Shown here: piece by piece, positions 7,414 to 17,749 of the stretch
How positions within the stretch are numbered: the first letter of the stretch is position 1
How the letters are laid out: every line of letters starts with the position of its first letter
NCBI GenBank assembly: GCA_903839875.1
Contig: CAIMDZ010000102.1
Coordinates: 1-64,000, forward strand
Length of the DNA stretch: 64,000 nucleotides
Direction of reading: 5' to 3'
Source: an uncultured Bacteroidota bacterium
Lineage (GTDB): Bacteria > Bacteroidota > Bacteroidia > Chitinophagales > Chitinophagaceae
Position numbers and translations under genes: made by a program
Notes under the pieces: generated by a model
What the model was told of the DNA's origin: nothing
Databases searched by the model: none
What the model saw: only the letters and a program-made list of their open reading frames with translations

Positions 7414-9867
7414 CTAAGATTTTCTTTTACTAAAATCAAGTGGAATTATTACTTTAATACTAATATTTCTACCCATGTTGTAAACATAATTTTGGTTGGT
7501 GTTGACAACATATTTAAACCGGCTCATATAGTCAATATAGGTTTGGTTTGCAAGGTTATCAATATTCAGATAGATACTGCATGTCTTCTGACCATGAGTC
7601 ATAATATCGGCGCCAATGCCAAGATTCAAAAGTGTATACGCAGGTGTCGGGTCAATCTTCGATAAACCATAATAAACACTGCTTATCTGGTAAGGATTAG
7701 ATTGTTCGAAACTATGGAATACACCAAAGCGGAAATAGGCGTTGCGAATACAACCTGATATTTTTGGTGTTGACAATGTTATTTCTGAACGCAGGCGTGC
7801 AGGAGGTACAAAAGGGATTATGTTTGCGCTGTCAGGCATATTATTCAATTTGGCAGTTACGGTACTGAAACTTGTGTACCAATCGAACCATTTGAGCCCT
7901 GAAGGATGTATATCAAGCAGTAATTCCGCACCGGTCAAAGTAGCATCTGTTTGGGAATACAGGAATACAGGCGCATTTCCAAAACCCGGAGTACTGCTGT
8001 TCAAAGAATCACCACCTAAAACGCTTTCTAATTGTTTTGCAAAAATGAAGTTGCTGATACTATTGTAAAAGACGCTTACTTCCGCTGTAATATCTTTTGA
8101 CCTGTAACCAGGCGTAAAATCAACCTGCATAGACTGCTCAGGCTTTAGATTTGATTGCCCGATTTCATAAACAACCGTCCCATCATGAATACCATTGGAG
8201 CCTGATTCGGCTACATTTGGCGCACGGAAACCACGTGCAACATTCAGCTTGAGATAAAAATTATTGCTGGCCTGGTAAACCGCACCAAGGCTAGCTGATA
8301 AACCATTGAAGTTTGAACTATATGCGGTAAAACGATGTATTGCATCAGGATCGCCTGCACTTAGCTGGTTACCGTTAGAATCTATATAATTATCATGGCC
8401 TTTAAATGTCCTTGTATCGTACCTTATACCGGCGCTCAGATTGAGTTTGCCCAGTTTTTTGTTCGCAATAGCAAAAGCGCCGAGATCGAAAAGATCATAT
8501 TCAGGTATCAGTAGCAACGTACCTTTATTCTTTGAATTTTGCGACATACCATTGACACCAACAGATAAATTAAAATCATTCATGGTTGGGGTAACATAGC
8601 GCAAGTCGTAATTATAAGTGTTCAGCAGATACCAGATATTTGAGGTATTGGCAATAGTAATATCATTATTTTCCTGCCTGCTGTTATTCTGGTAGGCAAA
8701 CCGGGCGATGATCCTGCCGCCACCTAATGACATACTGTTATCCCATACAAGTTTATTATGCTTCACAAGCTGGTTAATAACAAAGGGAGTATAGGAACGC
8801 AATTCCTGGTTGGTTGCCTGTAATTCAATTGGATCACCATTTTCATTCAAAGCCTGCTTAACAAAATTACCGGCTGAATCCTTTGTCCCTTCAACAATTC
8901 CTGTCCTCAATTCAAAATAACTATAATGAAGCTGAGAGTAACCCCATTTCCTGTGAATGCCAATAGTTGCGTCGGTATTAAAATTGCTGAACTGAGAATT
9001 GAATACATAACCATCCCTTTCATTTTGATAGGCATGTGCCATAGTATTATCAACGCGTGCACTAAAGTTAATGCCTTTAACATTGCCGGATATGTGGCCT
9101 GCATTATTGATCAGTCCATTATTTGTCTGGTAACCATTAAGTATTTCTCCTTTAATATCACCGTCAGGCAGGTTTTTCTCAGGAAGAAAATTGATTACTC
9201 CGGAAAGAGCATCTGAGCCATAAACCAGGGATGCAGGCCCTTTAAGTATCTCTACCCTGTTTACAGAGTACGGATCAACCTCAATCCCGTATTCATCGCC
9301 CCATTGCTGGCCTTCCTGCCTGACACCATCGCTTACAGTCACAACCCTGTTATACCCCAGTCCCCTGATAACCGGTTTGGAAATACTCTGGCCATCTGTA
9401 ATGCCGTCAACACCAGGAATGTATTTCAGAGCGTCAATAATATTTGTACTGGCATGTTGTACAAGGTAATCGTGAGATACTTCAGTAATAGGTTGTGGGG
9501 TTTGAATAATATCTGTGGCCCTGGAATTTCCAGTCACAACTACTTCCTGCTCCTCAAAAGGAGAAAGATTAAGGCCAAAATCATGCCGCTGCAGTCCTTT
9601 TATTTTTACTGCTTCAGCTTTTGATTCATAACCAAGCGCATCAATTTCAATAAGAAATGTTCCCGTGGGTAGTTTGTTAATAGTAAATGTACCATCGGAA
9701 TCGCATGCAGCAGCAATTTTCAGATCCTCGATGTAAACACTGGCGTATGCAACAGGTTTATTATTGGCTTTATTAAAAACTTTACCGGTTATTTGATTTT
9801 GTGCTATTGCTTTGCAGGAAAAAAAGCATAATAATAGTATGGATAAACGAATATAATTCGTGTTCAT
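7414..9867 (-). CDS. TonB-dependent outer membrane receptor
   Basis: An 817-residue outer membrane receptor. It has a signal peptide (about 1-22) and a CarboxypepD_reg-like domain (about 24-105, ITGKVFNKANNKPVAYASVYIEDL). A plug domain follows (about 115-225, with QPITEVSHDYL and GVRQEGQQWGDEYGIEVD), then a beta-barrel to a C-terminal strand. The GVRQEGQQWGDE plug block resembles receptors for metal ions or metal complexes (ZnuD-like), but the long histidine-rich loops of ZnuD are absent, so the substrate is uncertain. There is no SusD partner, which argues against glycan import. A small exported protein is encoded 69 bases upstream on the same strand and is probably in the same transcript. 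Confidence 0.9.
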   Translation of the reverse strand: MNTNYIRLSILLLCFFSCKAIAQNQITGKVFNKANNKPVAYASVYIEDLKIAAACDSDGTFTINKLPTGTFLIEIDALGYESKAEAVKIKGLQRHDFGLNLSPFEEQEVVVTGNSRATDIIQTPQPITEVSHDYLVQHASTNIIDALKYIPGVDGITDGQSISKPVIRGLGYNRVVTVSDGVRQEGQQWGDEYGIEVDPYSVNRVEILKGPASLVYGSDALSGVINFLPEKNLPDGDIKGEILNGYQTNNGLINNAGHISGNVKGINFSARVDNTMAHAYQNERDGYVFNSQFSNFNTDATIGIHRKWGYSQLHYSYFELRTGIVEGTKDSAGNFVKQALNENGDPIELQATNQELRSYTPFVINQLVKHNKLVWDNSMSLGGGRIIARFAYQNNSRQENNDITIANTSNIWYLLNTYNYDLRYVTPTMNDFNLSVGVNGMSQNSKNKGTLLLIPEYDLFDLGAFAIANKKLGKLNLSAGIRYDTRTFKGHDNYIDSNGNQLSAGDPDAIHRFTAYSSNFNGLSASLGAVYQASNNFYLKLNVARGFRAPNVAESGSNGIHDGTVVYEIGQSNLKPEQSMQVDFTPGYRSKDITAEVSVFYNSISNFIFAKQLESVLGGDSLNSSTPGFGNAPVFLYSQTDATLTGAELLLDIHPSGLKWFDWYTSFSTVTAKLNNMPDSANIIPFVPPARLRSEITLSTPKISGCIRNAYFRFGVFHSFEQSNPYQISSVYYGLSKIDPTPAYTLLNLGIGADIMTHGQKTCSIYLNIDNLANQTYIDYMSRFKYVVNTNQNYVYNMGRNISIKVIIPLDFSKRKS

Positions 9868-9936
9868 AAATATTTTGTTTAATTAAATAATAGAAGAATA
9901 GCATTCCAAGATGGATATGCATTATTAAGAGTAACT

Positions 9937-10470
9937 TTAGATAATAAAGCCCTCAGGTGGTGGCTTGACTACTCCGCTGACAAACAACAAACATGCATCT
10001 TCAGCCGGGGGAAAAAGTAATTGTACTTTTTCAATGCTGACGTAAGCGAATACATACGGCGCTACCAAAACCTTCCCGTCATCAGGTGCATGCAGCCTGT
10101 GCTTGTTTATATGTACACTATTATCGGTTGCGTATTTATCGTCCTGCGTGAAACTTTCAGCAAGATTTTTTACAAGGCCTTCCTCATTATTATCATGGTA
10201 AACCGTGACGGAAGCAGTACCATTTTCTACTGAATAACTTTTAATATCATACAGTTTTCCATTTACCCAAAGTTCATCTCCTGAATTGGTTTTCAGGAAT
10301 TCATTAACCGGTAATTTTATGATTTCAAGGCTGGTATTTGAACGGATATTCTGACCGGCTTCCAGTTTAAAGTGTACCTGTTGGGCGTCGAAAAAGAAAT
10401 AGAACAAAGTGCTGATGCCAAAACAAAACATCAGGCATATGGAAGCTATTTTATGTAAGAATTTTTTCAA
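9937..10470 (-). CDS. Small exported protein beside TonB receptor
   Basis: A 177-residue protein with an N-terminal hydrophobic segment (about 8-27), acting as a signal peptide or membrane anchor, then a polar domain. The mature region has DELWVNGKLYDIKSYSVENG near residues 64-85 and a histidine-bearing stretch, SVHINKHRLHAPDD (about 118-131). It ends in a PPPEG motif. The start is a TTG, since an in-frame TAG lies two codons before it. The only alternative ATG (residue 14) would cut the signal peptide. It is followed after 69 bases by the TonB-dependent receptor, which suggests a joint uptake function, possibly for a metal. I do not recognise the family. Confidence 0.7.
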   Translation of the reverse strand: MKKFLHKIASICLMFCFGISTLFYFFFDAQQVHFKLEAGQNIRSNTSLEIIKLPVNEFLKTNSGDELWVNGKLYDIKSYSVENGTASVTVYHDNNEEGLVKNLAESFTQDDKYATDNSVHINKHRLHAPDDGKVLVAPYVFAYVSIEKVQLLFPPAEDACLLFVSGVVKPPPEGFII

Positions 10471-10539
10471 CGACTAAAAATAAACTGCATAAAGGTAAAA
10501 TATAATTTCTAAAAGATGCATTTGCAACGTTATCTGCTA

Positions 10540-11943
10540 TTACCCAAACCCTGCCTCCTGGTGCAATGCGGGTATTTCAATATCCGGAAATCCATTTTTC
10601 AACAGGCGTTCCCTGAATTCAACCTGAACCTCATATTCACCATGAACTAAAAATAATTTTTTTACCAGTTTAGGGTCCTGGCACCCCAGCCAATGGATTA
10701 GGTCCTGGTAATCGCCATGTGCGCTCAGGCTCTCAATTACACCTACCTCTGCGGCCACATGGTGAGGCTCTCCGTAAATAGTCACTTCTTTTACGCCATT
10801 CCTTAATTTACCACCAAGAGAATGGGGTTCGCAATAACCAACAATAAGTATTGTATTCCTGGCATCATCTATGTTATGGGCTATATGGTGCTTCACCCTT
10901 CCAGCCTCAGCCATACCTGAAGCGGAGATGATAACACAGGGATCTTTCCTGTCATTCAGTTTTATTGACTCCTCTGCGGTTTGTAAATATTTCAATCCAT
11001 TGAAGGAAAAAACATCTTGATCTTTTTCAAGCAGGGTCTGTACTTCTTTGTTGAAACAATCAGGGAAATGTTTTACTACTTCTGTCGCCTTTATGGATAA
11101 CGGGCTGTCAACAAAATAATCTAATGGCGGTAGCCGGTGTTCTGTTTCCAGCCTGTTTAGCAGAAACAATATTTCCTGTGTCCTTCCTACACTGAATGCC
11201 GGGATAATTAGTTTACCTTTCTTTTTAAGACAGGTATCGGTAACGAAATTCAAAAGTTTATCGGTAACCGGAGTAGCAAGGTCGTGCAACTTATTACCAT
11301 AAGTAGATTCAAGGATTATATAATCAGCCTGTGGAAAAACTTCAGGAGATTTAAGGATAAGGTCGTTATACCTGCCCACATCTCCGCTGAAGGTAAGCCT
11401 GGTTTCTTTACCATTTTCCTTTATCCTCAGATTCACTGCAGCGCTTCCTATAATATGACCACAATCGGTATAGTACAGTTCCACATCATCATCTATTCTG
11501 TAGTACTCATCATAAGGCACCGGTTTTAAAAGAGGCCCGACTTTGGTGGCATCATCAACTGAATACAATTCAGTTACCTGTGGCTTACCAAGTTTTTTAT
11601 TCCTTTTATTAACATGCTTTACATCATCTTCCTGTATATGCGCAGAATCAAGAAGCAGCACCATAGCCAGTTCAGCCGTCTGCGGCGTGCAATAGATCGG
11701 CCCTTTATAGCCATCTTTTACTAATTTGGGTAGCAGACCAACATGGTCAATATGTGCATGGGAGATGATCACATAATTGAGGCTTAGCGGATCAAAACCC
11801 CAATTGCTGTTTAGTTCCAGTGTTTCCTTCCCCAGTCCCTGGAACATGCCACAATCAAGCAGGATGTTCTTATCGGGGTTGATATGCAGTAAATGTTTGG
11901 AACCTGTTACTGTTCTTGCTGCACCGTGAAAAGTTATTTTCAT
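10540..11943 (-). CDS. MBL-fold beta-CASP RNA nuclease family protein
   Basis: A 467-residue cytoplasmic protein of the metallo-beta-lactamase/beta-CASP group related to CPSF-73 and archaeal KH-less RNases. Metal ligands are visible in HAHIDHVG (about 62-68), the GHIIGSA block and SGDVGR (about 185-190). The beta-CASP part carries SASGMAEAGRVKHH, and the C-terminal RNA-metabolising motif includes VHGE. Known members cleave RNA endo- or exonucleolytically; the substrate of this one is not known. It follows the T9SS cassette on the same strand after 107 bases, but looks like an independent housekeeping gene. The length is normal. Confidence 0.88.
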   Translation of the reverse strand: MKITFHGAARTVTGSKHLLHINPDKNILLDCGMFQGLGKETLELNSNWGFDPLSLNYVIISHAHIDHVGLLPKLVKDGYKGPIYCTPQTAELAMVLLLDSAHIQEDDVKHVNKRNKKLGKPQVTELYSVDDATKVGPLLKPVPYDEYYRIDDDVELYYTDCGHIIGSAAVNLRIKENGKETRLTFSGDVGRYNDLILKSPEVFPQADYIILESTYGNKLHDLATPVTDKLLNFVTDTCLKKKGKLIIPAFSVGRTQEILFLLNRLETEHRLPPLDYFVDSPLSIKATEVVKHFPDCFNKEVQTLLEKDQDVFSFNGLKYLQTAEESIKLNDRKDPCVIISASGMAEAGRVKHHIAHNIDDARNTILIVGYCEPHSLGGKLRNGVKEVTIYGEPHHVAAEVGVIESLSAHGDYQDLIHWLGCQDPKLVKKLFLVHGEYEVQVEFRERLLKNGFPDIEIPALHQEAGFG

Positions 11944-12050
11944 CTTATTGTTTCATCCAATTTTGTTGGAGCGGAATAAAAGTAATGAAAAGTAGGCTGC
12001 CATTCAGTTCAAAAATAACAAATAAGCATTTAAACAATCAGACTACCCCG

Positions 12051-14066
12051 CTACAATTGCAACACCTTAAACTCGATCACCCTGTTTTCATAATGTTCCT
12101 TATCCGTACACTTGCTGCAATCAGCATCCGGGCATTGCGTTAATGGTTGTGTACTACCGTAGCCAATTGACTTAAGCCGTTTCGCAGAAATACCTTTGTT
12201 TACCAAGTATTTTACTACAGCGCCGGCCCTTTCGTTTGAAAGTTTAAGATTATAGGCAGCAGTACCCCGGCAATCTGTATGCGCCCGTATTTCAATTTCC
12301 ATAGTAGGATGATGCTTCAGCACACCTGCAAGACTATCAAGCACCTCTTTCTTAATTGAATTTAGACCAAATTCATTCACATTGTAATTGAAATGCGAAA
12401 TTTCATACACTTCACTGATCACATATTGCATTACTGCCGGAGAATCGAACCGCCTTGATTTGGAGATATAAGGCGCTTTAACAGCAGCATCGAGGGTATC
12501 CTTAGACAATGGAACTTTTGACATAACCACAGTCCTTGTAATAGTATCTACTTCATCAATATTCGAAGTATTTACTGAAATGGATTTTGGCACATAACCG
12601 GCTTTACTGATATTGATGTTATACTGTGTTTTAAGCGCCAGTTGCCTGAACAGCGAACCATTATTATCAACCTGTACATTAATATTATCATTCGCTGCGT
12701 CAGATACAATGCTAACATCCTGCAAAGGTTCATGAGTGTCTCCATCCGTAACCTTCAGTTGCAAAAATGCTTTCTGACATTTATAGTAATAAATGTTATC
12801 GCCGCTTTTCTTCGCAGGCCTGTTTGATGAAAAATAGGTGCTTCTGCCATCTGCAAACAATGCCAGGGAAATATCATCATAAGATGAATTTATAGGTATG
12901 CCAACATTTTCCGGCGCTGACCAGGTCTTGGTTTTTTCATCAAGTTTACAAACATATATATCCAGTCCGCCCAGGCCTTCATGCCCGTCCGACGAAAAGA
13001 AAAGTGTGTTGTTGTCTGCAAGATATGGAAAGGCTTCCTCTCCTTCGGTATTGATAACATTGCCAAGATTTTTTGGAGTGGACCACGAACCATCAGCTCC
13101 TTTTTTGCACATATAAAGATCTGAGCCGCCTGAACCGCTGTGCATATCCGAAGAAAAGATCAACATTTTACCGTCAGGACTTACCGTAGGGTGGGCAACT
13201 GAATATTCTTTGTTATTGTATTCAAATGGTTTTACCTTTTTAAACTTTTTCTCCTCTGCATCATATTCCGATGCGATCATTATCTCCATAGGCACCACCT
13301 TATTACTGTTTGCCACGGCATGCTTTCCGAAAAACCGGTTGTCATAGCTGGTGCGGGTAAAGTACATTTCCTTACCGTCTGCGCTGAAAGTACAAGGCCC
13401 ATCATGGTATTTTATATTCACATCCTTCGTTTCGGTAATAGTTCTGAGCTCCCTGCCGCAATGCCCCTTTGGGTCAGTAGTAACTGTATAAATATTGTAG
13501 TATGAACTGCCTGTCCACCGATCGGTTTTCTTACTGATTTCAATGGCAGTATCTGCAGTAAATACAAGGTTTCCCTTCCATAATGTCGGGGCGAATTCTG
13601 AACAATTTGCATTAAATTCAAGTAGTGTGGCAGTTCCCGGGGCTGAGGCATTTAACCTTTTGGGTGCAGAGTGGCAACCTGCTATCATATTGGTGGCCCT
13701 TCTGTCTGCCTTACTCATTTTCTGATAGTCAATAAGTACTTTCTCCGCATCATCATACTGCATTAGCTGCATCAATACCTGGGCGTAGTGCAATAAAACA
13801 TAATCCTTGCAACCTTTCTTTTTTATTGCCTTTGCATACCATTTAGACGCCTTTTGCAAATTGTTTGTCATCCGGTAGCAATCGGCAAGGCGCATGTAAA
13901 TTTCCACATCGCGTTCCTTTACTGCATATTCTTCAAAGAAAGGTATAGCCTCATGATAGGCATAATGCTCGTAATAATAGTTGGCCTTGATAAGGTCCTT
14001 CTTCTCCTTTCCGGAAGCATAAAAAGAGACAATAAGAAACAATACGATAACAAAAAATGATCTCAT
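12051..14066 (-). CDS. PorE-like OmpA protein (TPR, WD40-like, CRD, OmpA)
   Basis: A 671-residue envelope protein with four modules in order. After a signal peptide (1-19) come TPR helices (about 25-130). A PD40/WD40-like beta-propeller follows (about 150-400, with repeated SPDGKMLIFSSD and YFSSNRP blades). A carboxypeptidase-regulatory-like domain comes next (about 430-510). The last is an OmpA peptidoglycan-binding domain (about 560-671, with IRAHTDCRGTAAYNLKLSNERA). This architecture matches PorE of Porphyromonas gingivalis, a T9SS component thought to link the system to peptidoglycan. It is the last gene of a minus-strand cassette, 20 bases after the PorP/SprF gene. The genome probably has several PorE/SprF pairs tied to different cargo, so a cassette-specific paralogue is likely. 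Confidence 0.88.
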   Translation of the reverse strand: MRSFFVIVLFLIVSFYASGKEKKDLIKANYYYEHYAYHEAIPFFEEYAVKERDVEIYMRLADCYRMTNNLQKASKWYAKAIKKKGCKDYVLLHYAQVLMQLMQYDDAEKVLIDYQKMSKADRRATNMIAGCHSAPKRLNASAPGTATLLEFNANCSEFAPTLWKGNLVFTADTAIEISKKTDRWTGSSYYNIYTVTTDPKGHCGRELRTITETKDVNIKYHDGPCTFSADGKEMYFTRTSYDNRFFGKHAVANSNKVVPMEIMIASEYDAEEKKFKKVKPFEYNNKEYSVAHPTVSPDGKMLIFSSDMHSGSGGSDLYMCKKGADGSWSTPKNLGNVINTEGEEAFPYLADNNTLFFSSDGHEGLGGLDIYVCKLDEKTKTWSAPENVGIPINSSYDDISLALFADGRSTYFSSNRPAKKSGDNIYYYKCQKAFLQLKVTDGDTHEPLQDVSIVSDAANDNINVQVDNNGSLFRQLALKTQYNINISKAGYVPKSISVNTSNIDEVDTITRTVVMSKVPLSKDTLDAAVKAPYISKSRRFDSPAVMQYVISEVYEISHFNYNVNEFGLNSIKKEVLDSLAGVLKHHPTMEIEIRAHTDCRGTAAYNLKLSNERAGAVVKYLVNKGISAKRLKSIGYGSTQPLTQCPDADCSKCTDKEHYENRVIEFKVLQL

Positions 14067-14086
14067 CTGTGCAAAGTATTATTGGG

Positions 14087-15046
14087 TTAAAAGGCTTTAA
14101 TAAAACGCGGGGTTGTGTATTTAGAATTATCTCTCATAAAATTATATCCTACTACCAGTTCGTGCGAGCCTTTGCTATATGGATTTAAAGATGAAAGCAG
14201 GTAGTCATAAGCATAGCCTATATTGATATTCTTAGTAGCCTGCACATGAAGAATAACTTCAAAAGATTTGTCAGTCCGGTAGGTTACACCCAGCATAAGC
14301 CTGCTATAAGCAATGGCAGACACATTAAAATCGGCGCTGAATGGCAAATGATAGGTGCCATTTCCTGCATACCTGAACATTACCTGAGGCTCGATCTCAA
14401 TTGTATTATTCAGCTGATATACATAACCACCGTTAATATAGTATCCCCTTATTTCCCTTGCCTTCTCGTTGTTGAGGGTCTTTTCACTTTTATCATAATA
14501 GTTTTGCAAAATATTCGGGACCGACAAACCTGCATAATAATTATCTCCGGACCAATACACACCCGCTCCAAAGTTTGGCAGGAAAGCGTTCTTTACATTA
14601 TGAACCAGGTTAGGGTCATACTGCTGGTAAGGATTCAGCTTATCGTAATTTGCTGAATAAAACTTCCCCCCAGCCTGTAAGCCGAATGAAACAACCGATT
14701 TCTTCATTTTTATACGATAGGCATAATATGCTACCAGGTCATGGTTATGCTCCACACCAAGCTCTTCGCTGGTAAAACTCATCCCGATGGCTACCTTCCT
14801 GAATGGGATCATATAACTTCCCACAGGAGCATCAACAGAAATATTTAAAGTCTTTGGTGCACCCGGTATGCCATCCCATTGGTCACGGTACGCCATATTT
14901 ACTGACGTCAGATCCCTGCTGCCTGCATAGCCGGGGTTGTACAATAGCTTATTATACATAAACATAGTATAGTGCTGGTCGCTTTGAGAAAAACCAGGTA
15001 ATGGCGCCAGTGTCACGATTGCAATTAACCAAAATAATCTTTTCAT
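14087..15046 (-). CDS. PorP/SprF family type IX secretion protein
   Basis: A 319-residue outer membrane protein of the PorP/SprF family. After a signal peptide (1-20) it starts with the family's signature YTMFMYNKLLYNPGYAGS and YRDQWDGIPGAP. The rest is beta-barrel strands (for example VVSFGLQAGGKFYS and FLPNFGAGVYWSG) ending in an aromatic strand. In Flavobacterium johnsoniae SprF is needed to export the type B adhesin SprB encoded next to it. Here the gene lies 11 bases after a type B cargo gene and 20 bases before the PorE-like gene, so it is probably the shuttle or attachment factor for the two cargo proteins upstream. Confidence 0.93.
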   Translation of the reverse strand: MKRLFWLIAIVTLAPLPGFSQSDQHYTMFMYNKLLYNPGYAGSRDLTSVNMAYRDQWDGIPGAPKTLNISVDAPVGSYMIPFRKVAIGMSFTSEELGVEHNHDLVAYYAYRIKMKKSVVSFGLQAGGKFYSANYDKLNPYQQYDPNLVHNVKNAFLPNFGAGVYWSGDNYYAGLSVPNILQNYYDKSEKTLNNEKAREIRGYYINGGYVYQLNNTIEIEPQVMFRYAGNGTYHLPFSADFNVSAIAYSRLMLGVTYRTDKSFEVILHVQATKNINIGYAYDYLLSSLNPYSKGSHELVVGYNFMRDNSKYTTPRFIKAF

Positions 15047-15057
15047 AAAAATTAAAT

Positions 15058-17700
15058 TTACCGTTTTATCAATAGAGTCCCCATAAAAACATTATTTCCA
15101 CCAAAAACATTTCCTGCGTTCAGTTTAACAAGATAGTAATAAGTTCCATCCGGCAACAATTCACCTTTGCTACCTCTGCCATACCAGTCATTGTTGTATC
15201 CCTTCCGTTCAAACACCAAATCCCCCCATTTATCAAATACCTGAACACTGTTGTCGGGGTATTTCTGCAGGTCTTCTATTACCCAGACATCATTTATTCC
15301 GTCACCGTTGGGTGTTATTACATCATGTATCACTATGTCTTTACAGGTATCATCCTTCACCGTTATTGAGTCCATCTTTACACACCCATTGCTGTCGGTT
15401 ACTGTAACAACATAGGTGCCACTATGCAAGCCCTCCAGGTCTGTTCCTGTTTTATTATCTGTCCAGTTGCAGTGGTAAGGTTTCGTCCCACCCTTTACTA
15501 TAATACTAATGCTCCCTTTCCCGTTTTTACAAAAATCGTTTTTTACATCTGCCACAATACCAAGTGTGTCCGGTTCATTAATGATGAATGAATAATCGGC
15601 GACACATTTTGTTATCTGGTCTTTTACATGCAGCGTATAAGTTCCGGCAGACAGATTACTTACGTCTGCATCAACAGCGCCAGTTGACCATAAGTAGGTA
15701 TAATTACCCGTCCCGCCTGTAATGGTAACAAATATACTTCCGGTACTTTCACCACTACAATTTACTCCACTTGTGACATTTGCCATATGAAACGGAGCCT
15801 GGGATAAGACTGTGAAAGGGAATGTTGTTTTGTTGGTACATCCGAATGCATTAGGGGCGGTGTAATAGGTGATAGTAGTTGTTCCGGGACTAAAAGCGGT
15901 GATGGTTCCAGTAACGCTGTCAATTGTGGCTACTGCTATGTTGCTGCTCGACCATTTGCCGCCCGTAACAGTATCAGTAAAGATCGTTGTTGCGCCCACG
16001 CACACCGCTCGTAACCCCGCTATAAGCCCCGGTGAGGGCAAAGGGTTTACGGTGACTTGCTTTGTTGCAAAGGCTGTGCCGCAAATATTGGTCACGGCGT
16101 AGGTGATGGTCACAACACCCACAGTAACTCCGCTTACCAGACCGCTCATGGAGTCAATAGTAGCAATGCCGGGTGACGAACTATGCCATTTACCGCCCGA
16201 CACTGTTTCAGTTAAAGTAATTGTCTGCCCAACGCACACCCCGCCCGGACCATTGATAGCACCACTATCCGGCAAACCGGCACTCACTGTAACCACCTTT
16301 ATCGCAATAGCGGTTCCACAAGAATTTGTCACGCTGTATTTAATGGTATCCACTCCTAGTATAACTCCAGTCACAACGCCGGAGGGCGACACAGTCGCGT
16401 TTGTGTTAGTAGAGCTCCATATACCACCGGCAACACCTGGAACGATGTTTATTGTGCCGGTCACACATAAAGTGGACAGCCCTGAAAGCGTACCGGCAAC
16501 CGGTAATGGATTAACAGTAATCACTGCAATCGAAGCGCAGCCGGGCGTGGATGTGTAAGTAATACTTGCAATGCCTGCAGTCAAACCTGTCACAACCCCG
16601 GTTACCGACCCAACCGATGCAATTCCCGGCGACCCTGAACTCCAGATGCCTCCGGACGGCGTACAATTCAATGTTGTTGCGGATCCGGCACACACAACCA
16701 AAAGCCCTGTTATGGGTGTTGTGCCTGGAGTAACAGTGACTATTTTGGTCGCGACCAAAGTTCCGCAGGCCGCGGTCACTGTATATTTTATGGTATCTAT
16801 ACCTGGTGATAGACCTGTTACTATCCCCGTACCGGAACCAACAATGGCATGTCCTATAGCCGAACTCCACACGCCGCCTGAGGAGGTATCCGTCAATGTT
16901 ATGGTAGCGCCCACACACACAGTTGAGGGCCCAGTGATGGTTCCCGCATGTGGTCCGATGCCTGCGATATAAAGGTTCCATATCTCACAGGGTGTCAACG
17001 CCCGGCGCCATAGGCCAAAGTCATCAAGTTTACCCCAAAACCCTTCCGGCGCATAAGTACTGTCAATATTACCGAACCAGGTCTTACAGTAATAATTAAT
17101 CGCAATGAGGCTGGGCGCGTAGGTTACATCAAGCACACCGTTCAGATAAACTGAATAAGACGTATCAGCCCTTTTGACAAATACAATATGCCGCCACACA
17201 TGCGCCGCAACGGGGGCAACAGAAAGCGCTCCTCCCAATATATTCCAGGAATATATTGTAGTCGGGTTTTGGTTAACAAAAAAAGTGTTTTTGCCGGAAT
17301 GTCCCCAGTTGTGGCCAAGCTCGATACCATTATGCGGGATTGTGTTAAAGATCGCCTGGTTATTGGAAGGAGTGAACGGGTTATCAATACTATCAGTGAC
17401 AAACCAACCCGAAATGCTGTATTCACTCCAACCTACGTTAAAATAGGTTGTGTCTATAACAATATGGTCGGCATGGCCATTAAAATAATAGGCGCTGTTA
17501 GCCATACCAAACCTGTCGGTGGTGAGAACGGGGCCCATTACAGTCCCGTTCTTACCGGTGTGATATTCATTATTGGCATTGCCATTAAAAGGGTACCAGC
17601 CCAGCAGGCTATCGGTTGGCACATATCCAGGCACCTGCGAAAACGAGGTGCCCGCTCCCAGCAGGAGAAGGACTAACAGGATAAGTTTATAAAATTTCAT
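15058..17700 (-). CDS. T9SS type B cargo: LamG, Ig repeats, SprB, CHU_C
   Basis: An 880-residue secreted protein. After a signal peptide (1-21) comes a concanavalin-A/LamG-like domain (about 32-245, LLGWYPFNGNANNE and a jellyroll to LDDFGLWRRALTPCEI). Five Big_2-like Ig repeats follow (about 250-640, each with SVCVG and GGxWSS motifs). A SprB-like repeat is at about 645-800 (GGTGNYTYLWSTG). The C-terminal domain of the gliding-motility type (about 800-880) has TPNGDGINDVWVIE, DKWGD and LPDGTYYYLVKL. The CTD directs secretion by T9SS. LamG folds often bind glycans, so a surface adhesin is likely. The C-terminal half is very close to that of the next gene upstream, so the pair arose by duplication with exchange of the N-terminal domain. 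Confidence 0.9.
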   Translation of the reverse strand: MKFYKLILLVLLLLGAGTSFSQVPGYVPTDSLLGWYPFNGNANNEYHTGKNGTVMGPVLTTDRFGMANSAYYFNGHADHIVIDTTYFNVGWSEYSISGWFVTDSIDNPFTPSNNQAIFNTIPHNGIELGHNWGHSGKNTFFVNQNPTTIYSWNILGGALSVAPVAAHVWRHIVFVKRADTSYSVYLNGVLDVTYAPSLIAINYYCKTWFGNIDSTYAPEGFWGKLDDFGLWRRALTPCEIWNLYIAGIGPHAGTITGPSTVCVGATITLTDTSSGGVWSSAIGHAIVGSGTGIVTGLSPGIDTIKYTVTAACGTLVATKIVTVTPGTTPITGLLVVCAGSATTLNCTPSGGIWSSGSPGIASVGSVTGVVTGLTAGIASITYTSTPGCASIAVITVNPLPVAGTLSGLSTLCVTGTINIVPGVAGGIWSSTNTNATVSPSGVVTGVILGVDTIKYSVTNSCGTAIAIKVVTVSAGLPDSGAINGPGGVCVGQTITLTETVSGGKWHSSSPGIATIDSMSGLVSGVTVGVVTITYAVTNICGTAFATKQVTVNPLPSPGLIAGLRAVCVGATTIFTDTVTGGKWSSSNIAVATIDSVTGTITAFSPGTTTITYYTAPNAFGCTNKTTFPFTVLSQAPFHMANVTSGVNCSGESTGSIFVTITGGTGNYTYLWSTGAVDADVSNLSAGTYTLHVKDQITKCVADYSFIINEPDTLGIVADVKNDFCKNGKGSISIIVKGGTKPYHCNWTDNKTGTDLEGLHSGTYVVTVTDSNGCVKMDSITVKDDTCKDIVIHDVITPNGDGINDVWVIEDLQKYPDNSVQVFDKWGDLVFERKGYNNDWYGRGSKGELLPDGTYYYLVKLNAGNVFGGNNVFMGTLLIKR

Positions 17701-17749
17701 TACTTCAGGGCTTCATTTGTTAAGTATAGTTAAATCTTCATTTGGATGC

